DNA from: Sciurus carolinensis
Taxonomy: Eukaryota; Chordata; Mammalia; Rodentia; Sciuridae
Direction: 5' to 3'
Assembly (NCBI RefSeq): GCF_902686445.1
Contig: NC_062229.1
Location: forward strand, 186,001-250,000
DNA length: 64,000 nt
Part shown: positions 10,601 to 35,658 of the stretch, piece by piece
Layout: every line of letters starts with the position of its first letter
Numbering within the stretch: the first letter of the stretch is position 1
The notes under the pieces: model-generated
The model's database searches: none
What the model was told of the DNA's origin: nothing
Seen by the model: only the letters and a program-made list of their open reading frames with translations
Position numbers and translations under genes: made by a program

Positions 10601-12026
10601 TCCCTGCCTGACCCAGTGACCAAGCTGGGACCTTGAGACCCTCGGTGCAGCAGCAGAGGGGCTACGGTCAGTGGGCCCCAGCCCCTGGGGAGACAGGCAG
10701 GCAGGTCTGGAGACCCACGAGTTGCAGAAGGGGCTGGCCGCTCAGTCAGGAGGGGCACTGCTGGCTGCAGGGACACTGGGGCAGAACCAGTGCCAGCTGC
10801 CAGTGGTGAGGTACCCAGGGTGCAGGGAGCCGTGCTCAGCCCCGAGGATTGCAGGGCCCAGCCAGTTGCTTGACCCCTCCAGGAGAGGGCGACAGAGGGG
10901 CAAGTCTCAGGCTGACACCCTGCCCTGTGCCCCTCTGCCGCCCAGCACCAGGCTGAGCCCCTCAGCACTGCTTCCTCTTGGGAGATGACATGGGCACCGC
11001 TTCAGTCCCCTGCCCGGTGAAGGCCTGCGGTGGCAGGCACATCAGAAAGGGGACAGATCTTGCCCCCAGATGGTAGGCAGTGATGCGGGGCCTGTTCTAG
11101 GCCAGCTCCTTAGCGGGTGCACTCTGGCCAACTGACAGCAACATGCTGGTCAGCATCAGGCCTGAGGGAGGCCACCTTCCCCACCCCACTGGCTGCTAGC
11201 CAGTACCTGGAGCCCAGCCCAGATGCCTCAAGAACCTTCCAGAAGGCTACCCCAACTGACATCTCTGCCTAATGGTCCAGAAAATCCATGTGACTTAGCT
11301 GATGCCGTCATACCCGCAGCCAAGAGCCAGCACTAGGGCCATCTACCCCTCTGGGACTCTGTCCTCACTGCTGGCAGACTGGCCTGGTCACTCCCCTGCC
11401 ATCCCCTCGCCCCATCCTGCAGGGTGAGGTGGGGGACCCTCAAGCCATTTGCCTCTTTAGTGACCCCCAGAGGCAGGCCTGTGCCACAGCCGGCCACACC
11501 AAGCTGGGGCTCCAGCACCTGCCCCCAGAGCACCCAGGCTGCTGCTCTGAGAGGCCCGGAGGACCCCTGGAGCACAGCCCCAGAGCCCCGGCGGGGCTCC
11601 CTGGTGGCCTGGAGCCGCAGGGTGGGGCTGAGCGGCTGAGGGTCCTTGGAGGCCACGACTGGCCCCCAGGGTCTGCGTTCCCCCCACCCCAAGGGGCCAT
11701 CCCACCGCTCACTGGGGGTGAGGGTGGACCGGTGGCGGCAGGCCTGTGGAGGGCAGCTGTGGACAGATGGCCACCCCAGGCAGACACTGCTGCCTCTGGC
11801 GGCAAGGGCCTGTGAAGGTCCTGGCGTTGACAGGGCTTTCACTCCCACGCTGTCCTTGGCTTCCTGCCTGCAGACGCTGGACGGGAGGACGCTGTCTTCT
11901 GCAAGTCACAGTGGGGATGAGTCCAGGCACACGAGGGGGCAGCTGACCTCACAAACCACACTGGCTCTGAGACAGCTCCCTTATCTGCAGGAGGAACATC
12001 CCTGGTAGCCCTCGGAGCCGCCCGGG

Positions 12027-12260
12027 CCAGGCTGGTGTGTGGAGCTGGAGGCGAGGGCAGGCCTCTCCCCAGGGTCCTAGGGGACCGTCCAGGCCAGGCT
12101 GGTGTGTGTGGAGCGGGAGGCGAGGGGCAGGCCTCTCCCCAGGGTCCTAGGGGGCCGTCCAGGCCAGGCTGGTGTGTGGAGCTGGAGGCGAGGGCAGGCC
12201 TCTCCCCAGGGTCCTAGGGGGCCGTCCAGGCCAGGCTGGTGTGTGGAGCTGGAGGCGAGA
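12027..12260. repeat. Minisatellite, 67-70 bp unit, about 3.5 copies
   Basis: Units start at 12027, 12094, 12164 and 12231, each opening with CCAGGCTGGTGTGTG. They carry GGGCAGGCCTCTCCCCAGGG and end CCGTCCAGG. Copies differ by a few substitutions and one 3-base length change; the last is partial. Confidence 0.9.
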
Positions 12261-12584
12261 TGCCCTCCTCTGCTGCACCCACTCCCTGCACAGTCCTGTC
12301 AGACCAGAGGCCCCTTGACCCAGAGCGCTGGGCAGTGACGGCTCTCCTGTGCCCTCTTCAGGTCAAGGTTCTCAGGCTGGGTGAGAGCCAAGTGGTGGAG
12401 TCCTGTCCTGGGTCCCCTGGGCGGCTGCCCGCAGGTTCAGGAACTCACAGGCACACAGATCCTCAGCACAGGCGGAGGTGGCTGGGCCAGGGAGGGCGAG
12501 GCCACTGTCCCTGGGAGGACTCTGGCCAGGGACAGTCCAGAGTGGCAGAGGAGCACTGGACCACTGAGCCTCGCCCCAGCCCTT

Positions 12585-12690
12585 TTAATTTTGTATTTTG
12601 AGACTGGGTCTCCCTAAGTGGCTGAGGCCAACCTTGAACTTGCAGTCCTCCTACCTCAGCCTCCCAGGGGCTGGGATGGCAGCCCTGGGC
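12585..12690 (-). repeat. B1 SINE fragment, minus strand
   Basis: Reverse complement of a B1 element: TTTGAGACTGGGTCTCCCTA, then GGCTGAGGCCAACCTTGAAC and CTACCTCAGCCTCCCAG. Confidence 0.85.
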
Positions 12691-14726
12691 TGGGGCCTGG
12701 CTGGTGTCAGGCTCTCCGTGCAGACCCAGGGAGCTACCCCTCCCCCAGCACCCACAGCCGAACGCGACCATGCAGCCGCTCACAGGATGGCCCCGTGGCC
12801 AAGCTGACGTCAGGCCAGCAGCCTGGCTCCTGGGCACAGGCCCCATGGCTGAAGTGGGGTCCTGGACGCCGTGTTCACAGCGAGGGCAGCCAGAGCCCCC
12901 CAGAGCACACTCACTCACCCAGAGGAGGGGCACCCTGACCCTGCTGCTCCGGCGTGGCCTGAAGACAAGTGCTCGTGACACACTAGACCCAGGAGGTCCC
13001 CGGAGTCCCAGCTGCAGAGACGGGAGGGGCCGGGCGGGAGCCCCGGGTGGAAGATGGAGCGTTCTGGAGGGCGATGGGGGACGGCGCCAGCCCTGCCACT
13101 ACTGAGCTGTGTGCTTAAGAACCTGGAAATGGCAGCTTGTCGCGTGTCTTCTACACAAAACACCTTCCCAGGTTCGCAGTGGAGGGAAGCAGTCCTGCCT
13201 CCAAGAAGCAGCTCACGGACACGGCCACCAGCCTGAGACCAGCCGACGTCCCCCTCTCTGAGGACTCCTGCTCGGAGGGGTGAGGCCTGGTCACTCCGGG
13301 ATGCGTGACTAGGCACTCACACAGCACCAGCAGACAGGCGGCCTGCGCACCCGCCGAGGGCCAGAGGGGCTCCCTGGCATGACTGTGGGTCCAGGACTCC
13401 CAAGGACCCCCATTTCTCTCTTGGGATGCCTGGCCAGGCAGCTGGACAAGGTGACCCCTGGACACTCAGACAGAGCCACCAACCCTCATTAGAGTCATCT
13501 CAAAATTCAGTTCATTTGCTGGCTGGAAATGGCTGACATTTTATTCATTTAATGGAGCTTTTCCTTTAATTTCCGCTCTAAAGGGAGGTGCGTGTGTATG
13601 CGTGTGTGCGGCTGGCCAGCGCGGCTCTGCTCGGTGAGGCTGACCACCCGGCCACGGCAACGCTGCCTGAGGGGCCTGGAGAGTGCCACTCCTCCCCAGC
13701 CTGCCCCTCTGCCTGCCCCAGCGGAGGAAGGGCGGGCACCTGCAGGCAGGCTGAGTCCCTCGCCCGGGTCTCTACCTCTGCCCACGAGCACCTGTTGGAT
13801 GCACTGCCAACAAGGGACCCCAGGTCCAGTGATGGGGGGAGGCCAGAGGAAACGGGAAATGTGAGGGATGGCAGACAACAGGGAGCTGAGGACGTTTCTG
13901 GAATAGCGCAGGAGGGTGAGCCTAGCAAGCAATTACGGAATGCCTGCTGGAGACGGGAGCAACCCCTCAGACCCACCATGCCCTCCCGGAGCTGAGTGGG
14001 AGAGAAAGCCACTAAATACACCAGCAAATGTCCAGCGGGCACCAGGACGACAGCCTGGGGTAGAGGAGATGAGGGTGCAGGTGGCGCCGCTGCAGGTTCC
14101 TGTGGGGGAGGAGGGCATGTCTTTCACAGTGGGACATCTGGTGCTGGCTTTTGAAGGATGAAGAGGAGTTTTCTGGTCCAAGTTGCCTGCCCAGGGCTGG
14201 AGAGCAAACCGACCCTGTAGATTTCCATCACATGTGTCTGCCTCACTCCCCAGGATACACAGCGTTAATGGTGCTTGGCTGGATAGAGACGCTCTGGGGA
14301 AGAGGGTAGATCTGGCCCCTCTTGGGACTCAGTTTTCGTCTAAGCAATGCACAACATCCCAAGGCTGGGAGACCAGGGAGATCTGGGATTCTGGAGAAGA
14401 ACGGGTGGGTGTGGGAGCCAATTTTGAGGCCCAAACTTCCTCCCTGGTGTGTCCTCATCTACAGAATTGGAAATTTCTGGCTGGCTGAGCTCAATGTACC
14501 CAGCCCCTGCCAAGCACAGTCCACGCTCCCTAGCGGGCTACCGGTCATCTGCAAGCCTGGCCACGGCGCCGCTGCTCACTGGCGGACTGCTGGGCTGGGC
14601 ACGGCAGGCGCAGGCGGTGGAGGCAGGAAGGGCGTGCCTACCGGCCGTAAGGAGTGGGAGCCTGGGGGCCGGGCGGCCAGCAGTCCCCTCCCGGGCACTC
14701 CACCCGCTGCTGGTGCCAACTTTGCG

Positions 14727-21377
<6,651 letters not shown>

Positions 21378-21545
21378 TCCAGAATGCACCTGACACCCGA
21401 GAAGCTGATACCCTGGGATAAACGTCCAGCGGGAGACCCCTCCCCACAAGCACATGCAAGTGCAGAGCCGGCCCTGTCCACGGACAGTTTATTCTATATA
21501 CAAACACAATTTTGTACACTGCAATTAAATAGAATGGAATGAGCG
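21378..21545 (+). other. GRIN3B: GRIN3B 3' UTR with ATTAAA signal
   Basis: The UTR is short. ATTAAA lies at 21524-21529 with a GT-rich stretch (GATTGGTTTGG) at about 21569-21580. This puts the GRIN3B end near 21545, inside the minus-strand TMEM259 3' UTR. No other plus-strand signal was found close by. Confidence 0.5.
21488..21493 (-). terminator. TMEM259: TMEM259 poly(A) signal AATAAA
   Basis: TTTATT on the plus strand reads AATAAA on the minus strand. A GT-rich downstream element (TGCATGTGCTTGTGGGG on the minus strand) covers about 21441-21457, so cleavage is expected near 21470. Confidence 0.7.
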
Positions 21546-22162
21546 CTGCTCTGCATTCCTCACCGAGTGATTGGTTTGGCCATCTGGCCCACTCCCGCCC
21601 TGAGCACGGCCGGACCCTGGCACCCCAGGCACTGATGTTGGCACCTGTGCCCCAGACACAGCTCTGCCCTCCTGGGGACCCCAGGCCTGGTGCACACGGG
21701 GGAGGGACGGCCGTGGAGAAGGCACTGCACAGGGAGCACCAGGCAGGGCCGGGCTGTGCCGAGCCCCTCTGCCGGAAGCCCGAGGGTGAAGCGCCCTGCC
21801 CGCGTCCCCGCCAGTTACCTTGTTCAGACCTGCCCTATCGGTGCCTTGCGCTGCCCCCAACAGTGCGCTCCAGACCGCTCAGCAAGCCCCTTCCGGAGCT
21901 TCCCGAGAGCCCCTGCCCCCCCTCTCATCGCAAACCACCACAAACAAGCTCACTACCAGGACAAGCCTTGGCCAGGCCCCACACTTGGGGGACAGGGACC
22001 CGCCTTCCACAAACCTGATGAAACCCCGACACCAACTCTAGCGGGGGGAGGGCCCTGGTGCTTCATGGGGACAGCCTGCCCCACCCCCAGGGGCTGCCGC
22101 AAGATGCCCAGTAGCTCCCGGCCTGGGGAAGCCCTGACAGGCGGCTCAGCAGTTGGTGGGGC
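21494..22162 (-). other. TMEM259: TMEM259 3' UTR
   Basis: About 670 bases between the TGA (22163-22165) and the AATAAA. No repeat was recognised. The distal part is antisense to the GRIN3B 3' end. Confidence 0.65.
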
Positions 22163-31091
<8,929 letters not shown>

Positions 31092-31122
31092 TTTTGCATG
31101 GACCTTCCCAGAAGCTTCCGCG
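31092..31122 (+). promoter_or_regulatory. U6 distal sequence element: octamer plus ZNF143-like site
   Basis: TTTTGCAT at 31092-31099 is one mismatch from the OCT1 octamer ATTTGCAT. TTCCCAGAAGCTTCCGCG at 31105-31122 fits most positions of the SPH/ZNF143 (STAF) consensus. They lie at -244 to -214 from the U6 start, the usual place for the distal element of vertebrate U6 genes. Confidence 0.65.
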
Positions 31123-31270
31123 GCCCTGAGGCCGCCCTCGGCGGTAGCCTTACTTTACCGGTGAGGACTTTTGGACGTGATCAGAGACATGGCAAAGTAA
31201 ATATGATCATGGGTAACATCCTTCCAAGGGCCGTTCTGAGAAATGGTGGCAAACATAAACTACAGGAAAA

Positions 31271-31312
31271 GTCACCTAACTGTAAAGTAGTTTGACTTGG
31301 GGACTTTAAATA
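31271..31312 (+). promoter_or_regulatory. U6 core promoter: PSE and TATA box
   Basis: GTCACCTAACTGTAAAGTAG at 31271-31290 (-65 to -46) is a strong proximal sequence element for SNAPc. TTTAAATA at 31305-31312 (-31 to -24) is the TATA element. This pair at this spacing defines a type 3 RNA polymerase III promoter. Confidence 0.9.
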
Positions 31313-31335
31313 GCTAAAGTAGCGCTACATTGTTC

Positions 31336-31341
31336 GTGCTC

Positions 31342-31392
<51 letters not shown>

Positions 31393-31442
31393 GGCCCCTG
31401 CGCAAGGATGACACGCAAATTCGTGAAGCGTTCCATATTTTT
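31336..31442 (+). ncRNA. RNU6-2: U6 spliceosomal snRNA gene
   Basis: The full U6 sequence is present from GTGCTCGCTTCGGCAGCACA to CCATATTTTT, including the ACAGAGA box (31375-31381), and I find no difference from the remembered human U6. The final five T (31438-31442) are the Pol III terminator. With PSE, TATA and distal element in place this is a true gene, not one of the many U6 pseudogenes, and it lacks an A tail. Human RNU6-2 lies at the same place beside TMEM259, so the symbol is given by synteny. U6 pairs with the 5' splice site and U2 to form the catalytic centre of the spliceosome. Confidence 0.97.
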
Positions 31443-31464
31443 GAGCTCAGAATAGCGTGATGAC

Positions 31465-31476
31465 CACGTGACGTCA
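31465..31476. promoter_or_regulatory. Overlapping E-box and palindromic CRE
   Basis: CACGTGACGTCA: a CACGTG E-box (31465-31470) shares two bases with a full TGACGTCA CRE (31469-31476). It lies 23 bases past the U6 terminator. The motif is seen directly; its target gene is unknown. Confidence 0.55.
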
Positions 31477-31929
31477 TAGGGCCCGGGTATGGGCGTCACA
31501 GGGCCTTGCTCTGCCCCGCCTACCCGTCTTCGTCAGTGAATAGGATGAGCCTTTTGGGCCCCCTCCTTTGGCGCAACAATGCTTGCCAGAGGCATTTATC
31601 TAGCGCCTGCTGCATGCCGGGGAGGGAGGTGGTGTTCCAAGGGTCCTGTTGCGTTTTTCCGATTCGCGACTGGGCCACTTGCAGGTGGTGGATACTTGCA
31701 GGTCCCTTGTCCTTTCCCTCCTGTCAGACGTGCCCAGCGGGCATTTGCGTGGTTTCCATCCTACCTCAGCCCCAGGGGGGCCGCGGGCGGGCAGGGCTCA
31801 GCAGGCCAAGGCCAGGCTGCAAACGCCAACCAGGACCTAGACATGCTGCAGAGCCTGGCGTTTTGCCGCGCCCTCTGGGGCATACCTGTGCTTCCCGCGC
31901 ACCCGGGACTCGGGCATCCTGGAAACACC

Positions 31930-31990
31930 TTGGACCTAGCATTCATTGAGTACCTACTGTATGCCTGCTATTTCGCCCCACACTCCTAAG
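31930..31990 (+). repeat. MIR SINE fragment
   Basis: CATTCATTGAGTACCTACTG followed by TATGCCTGC is the MIR/LINE2-like core phrase. Confidence 0.65.
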
Positions 31991-32639
31991 CCAGGCAGAA
32001 GTGGTCACCACAGGAGGAGGAAAAGCCCTCTTGAACTCTTGTCTGCAGGAGGACAACTAGCCACCCAGGCTGCGGCAAGCAGAAACACTTGTAGGATTGG
32101 GAAACGCGTTTTCCATGCCCTGCAGCCTGAACTAGTACTGGGGACACACTGTGGCCGCTGCAGGCCTTTCAAGCCCCCGCAGGGTTCTGGGACTGGCAGG
32201 GACACCAGGACAGTCTGCAAGTGTCTCAGCCTGTGAAGGGCATCCCACCGCCCAAGAGAGCCAAGGAATGACAGGGAACTCGAAGGTGGACTGGCTGTGG
32301 AGGCTCTGGTATCCTTCACCCTGGTTTGGGCCGCACATGGTGCTGGGGTGGGCCACTGAGGTGGTGGCTCTGGAGCAGGGGCCAGGTGGAAACAGCCTTC
32401 CAGGCAAAGGGCACAACCAGGGCAAAGGCCCTGAGGCAGGGCGGGGTCTGAGAACTTGAGGCACAGAGTCAGAAAGCTTGGAGAGGTTGGTGGGGCTGGC
32501 AAAGCAGAGCCAGGGCAGCGTGGGAGGAAGGAATCTCCCTCCTGCCCGAGGCTCCCGCTGGTGGAGATTCCTTACTAGATAGTAACAAAGTAACCGGTAA
32601 AGAGCTGGGTTTCTTTTGGCGAACCCAGGGCACTTCACA

Positions 32640-32865
32640 GCACTGAGTGCCATCCCCAGCACTCCGTGTTTATTTTTTAAAGCACTTTTATTGTTGTCGA
32701 TGACCCTTTATGTATATGCGGTGCTGAGAATCAAACCCAGCGCCTCACACAGACTAGGCCAGCGCTCACCGCTGAGCCGCACCTGCGCCGCCAGCCCGCA
32801 GCCCTCCTGATTTTACTTGTTTTGAGATCGGGGCTCTCTAACTTGCCTAGGCCGGCCTCCACCTC
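32640..32865 (-). repeat. Squirrel ID and B1 SINE cluster, mostly minus strand
   Basis: A short plus-strand ID tail (GAGTGCCATCCCCAGCACTC) is followed by a minus-strand ID unit (GGTGCTGAGAATCAAACCCA, then ACCGCTGAGCCGCACC) and a minus-strand B1 start (TTTTGAGATCGGGGCTCTCT). Confidence 0.75.
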
Positions 32866-33184
32866 TGCCCTGGGCGGGGACTCGTTTCCTGTAACTCCGC
32901 CCCCCGGCTGCACTGGCCTCTGCGGCCCGCCTTCTCAGGGCCTCGGCATCCATCAGGACGGAGTGCTCCTTCCACCAGCGGCAGAGGTCCGGGCGAGCTG
33001 CCCCGCCCCTGGGTCACCACACTGCCGCCCTGCCGGAGGCATCAGTGCTGGCCCCACGGTGTCAGCACACACCGGGGTTTAAGGACAGAGCGGCTGCAGA
33101 GGCCCCAGAGAGAGAGCCGAGAAGCCCCTGGACCTGCCAGGTTCCTCTGGCCCAAGGTCCTGAGGTGTGGACGGCTACTGACTC

Positions 33185-33400
33185 AACAAGCCCTGCGCTC
33201 CGTGCCAGGCGCCCCTGAGCACCTCACGAGCAACCCGCTCCCGCTGAGAGCAGCCCAGGAGCCCTGCTTCACCACACCCATTCTACAGCAGACGAGGCAC
33301 AGAGAGGTGGAGTGGTTTTGGAAAGTCACACAGTCAGGTTGGGAGCAGGGAGCAGAACCCAGGCTCTGCAGGGGGACTAGGGACCTTCGGAGTGCGAATG
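33185..33400 (+). repeat. MIR SINE
   Basis: CCCATTCTACAGCAGACGAG, GCACAGAGAGGTGGAGTGG and GTCACACAGTCAGG follow one another in the MIR order. Confidence 0.8.
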
Positions 33401-34119
33401 TTACACAGAATCAGGTCATCCTGTAAATCCCAGGCCTCGGGTTCTAGGATCATAGTGTTCCCAAGTGCCAGAGTCCCAGCATTGCAAGTTCTGTGACCTC
33501 CGGGTCTGGACCGTGGGGGTCAAGGACGCTGAGGGATGGGGCAGGGCAGCAGGTAAGCTATTTCCCTAAAACACCAGCCAGGCGGTGTCTTTGGCCTCGT
33601 GAGTGGCGCAGCCTCGGTTGCAGCCGGGTGCTGGTCAGACTCCACCCCTGGAAGGTTCTCATCCTTCGAGTTTTTTTCCAACCACTTAAAAACGTGAAAG
33701 CTGTGCTTCGCTCACAGGCCCTGGGAAGACAAGCAAGGGCTGGCTCTGGCCTTCCGGCCACCTGCAGGCCAGCACCTGGCCCCGCGCCTTCGGGAGACGT
33801 ACTCAAAGGACCAGCGCGAGGCACGAGGCCAGAATGATCCACTTCAGGACTGCACATGGCTCGGGGGCAGAGTCTCCCGTCCCAGCACCACAAAAAGATG
33901 TGTTTCCTCACTATCACACTCCCGTCGCGTCCACGTGGAACAGCACGAAGGCCTGTTCCTGCGGGTCCACAGCAGCCTTCAAACGCAGCCTTCGGAGTCC
34001 CACACAGCACAGCCCAGTGCGTCGGACAGTCTGCTGCATCGCACGCCTACCCAGGGTTGGCAAGACGCACTGACCAGGAAGCCTCAGAGGGACCAGCTTG
34101 TTCCACTGGCCCCGAAGTT

Positions 34120-34175
34120 CTCCAGAAGCCGGACGCAGTGTCCTCCTCTCCAGAAGCTGGACGCAGTGTCCTCCT
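34120..34175. repeat. 28-bp tandem duplication
   Basis: Two adjacent 28-base units (34120-34147 and 34148-34175) beginning CTCCAGAAGC differ at one base. Confidence 0.85.
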
Positions 34176-34716
34176 CACTGACAGGAGAATCAAGGGAGGA
34201 AACCCAGCTGGGTGGGGCTCCTGTGGCCCCGGCACTGGGAGGTTCCTGCAGGGGCACTGCTGGGGGACACAGCCAGACCCACCTGCCCTCAGTGCAGGGC
34301 GGCCACAGGGTGGACAGTGCAGGAGGACACTCAGTGCATCCGTGTTCCCATGTACACCCGGGAGGTAGGCCTACTGTGCCACACGGTGGCCTTCCTGGGC
34401 AGCTCTGGGTCTGGAGCCACCCAGAGGCCCTCCCTGCAGAGGCCCCAGCTGCCCACGCCTCCTGCTGCAGGCATTGCCCGCACATGGGCGTCCTGGGCCA
34501 CCTCTGTCCCAGAGTCCCTCGCCCCAGGATGGAGTCCTGGAGCCGCTGGACAAGCACCAGGGCTGGGGCCGGGAAGATGGCCCTGAGGCGCCAGCAGTGG
34601 ACACAGTCCACACCTATGTGGGCCTGGTCGCCCAGCACCCAGATGCCGCAGAGCATGGGGTTTGGGACGGACTTGCACAGGGTCCACTCTCCTAGTCCAT
34701 GCCCTGCCTGGACACC

Positions 34717-34722
34717 AATAAA
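34717..34722 (+). terminator. Isolated AATAAA with no assigned gene
   Basis: CACCAATAAACTACTCTGTC has the local look of a true poly(A) site. No gene ending here was recognised. See the corresponding finding. Confidence 0.25.
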
Positions 34723-35566
34723 CTACTCTGTCCTCGGCTCTCAGCTGCACTCTTCCACTGCTGAGCCCTCCACTGTCCATGGGTCCCCATGTTATGGAGG
34801 GTGAAACTGACACCCAGGAGGGCGAGGATCTGCCCGAACCACCTGGCTCAGACTCAAACTCTGACAGATGGAATGGGACAATGACAGAGGAAAAGAGGGA
34901 CCAGACATCCAGGGGGCAAAGCGTGAGGGAGGGGTCACCTCTGAACACTCCAGAAGCCCAACCTGCCACTTACCAGATGTGTCCAACTCCTACTCATGCT
35001 TCAAAACCCCAGGTTCCATGTCCCCTGTGTCGACCCGTTTCTCTAACCCCGACTCTCCTTCCAGACTCCTCCAGACCTAGGTCCCTCCTTCCCTCTGGCT
35101 TCTCCTCCAGGCAGAGAGGGTGGGCTGGTGGGTTCTGTGTCCGGTTGGTTCTGGACTATTGAGGGACTGTCCCTGAGGACGGGGGCTTCCTGTGAACATA
35201 CAGGTGAGTGAGGAAGTGAACAGGAGTCACGAACCAGCCCGTGTACCTGGCGCGCTGGGCAGCTCCCGCCTGCACCAGGGGATCTCACAGCCTCCCCGTG
35301 ACTGGCCACCTGCCCTGCCCCTTGCAGCCCTCGGCCCTCCGTCGAGGCCCCGCCCCTACAGGGCGCCCGGCCGGCCTGGCCTCCACGAGCTTCCCGCCCG
35401 CGCCCGTCGGGGCGTCCTCTCCCCGCGGACAGCACGAGGTCCGGCACGCCTCCCGCTGCCCCCGGGCCGGCTTCGGCCTCCCCTTCCTCCGAGACGCCGC
35501 CGAGGGCCTCCTCCGACCTCCGTCCAGCTGGGGGGCGCGGGGCGGGGCGCGGCCTCGGTCTCCCGG

Positions 35567-35593
35567 CCTTATAAGGCCAGCGCGGCGGCCAAT
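35567..35593 (+). promoter_or_regulatory. CNN2: CNN2 promoter: perfect CArG box and CCAAT box
   Basis: CCTTATAAGG at 35567-35576 fits the SRF consensus exactly, 83 bases before the start codon. A CCAAT follows at 35589-35593. The surroundings are a CpG island. SRF with myocardin-family cofactors drives actin-cytoskeleton genes, so this site fits calponin biology. Confidence 0.75.
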
Positions 35594-35658
35594 GGGCGGC
35601 GGGGGCGGCGCCGGCCCGAGGGCCCGCTCAGTCCCGCGCGAGGGTCGGCGGCGCAGCC

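Larger units (their letters stand above)
10640..14480. other. Intergenic DNA between WDR18 and GRIN3B
   Basis: GC-rich sequence without recognisable exons. It holds a minisatellite (12027-12260), a minus-strand B1 fragment (12585-12690) and an AT-richer patch at about 13490-13590. Long open frames on both strands are chance products of base composition. Confidence 0.65.
31480..35560. other. Intergenic DNA between U6 and CNN2
   Basis: Contains MIR-like fragments (about 31590-31720 and 31930-31990; also 33185-33400), a LINE2-like piece near 32395-32450 and an ID/B1 cluster (32640-32865). It also has a 28-bp tandem duplication (34120-34175) and an isolated AATAAA at 34717-34722. No established gene is recognised. 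Confidence 0.6.

Noticed and set aside
12035..12338. Repetitive peptide frames (CGAGGEGRPLPRVLG-like units)
   Set aside because: Translation of the minisatellite; the frame is broken by the 67/70-base unit lengths.
31130..31300. A second RNA gene or coding exon between TMEM259 and U6 (short frame at 30888-31295)
   Set aside because: The frame crosses the promoter elements and resembles no protein; the segment is explained as shared promoter.
31336..31442. U6 pseudogene rather than a functional gene
   Set aside because: The sequence is complete with no change noticed, has no A tail, and carries PSE, TATA and distal element at the right distances.
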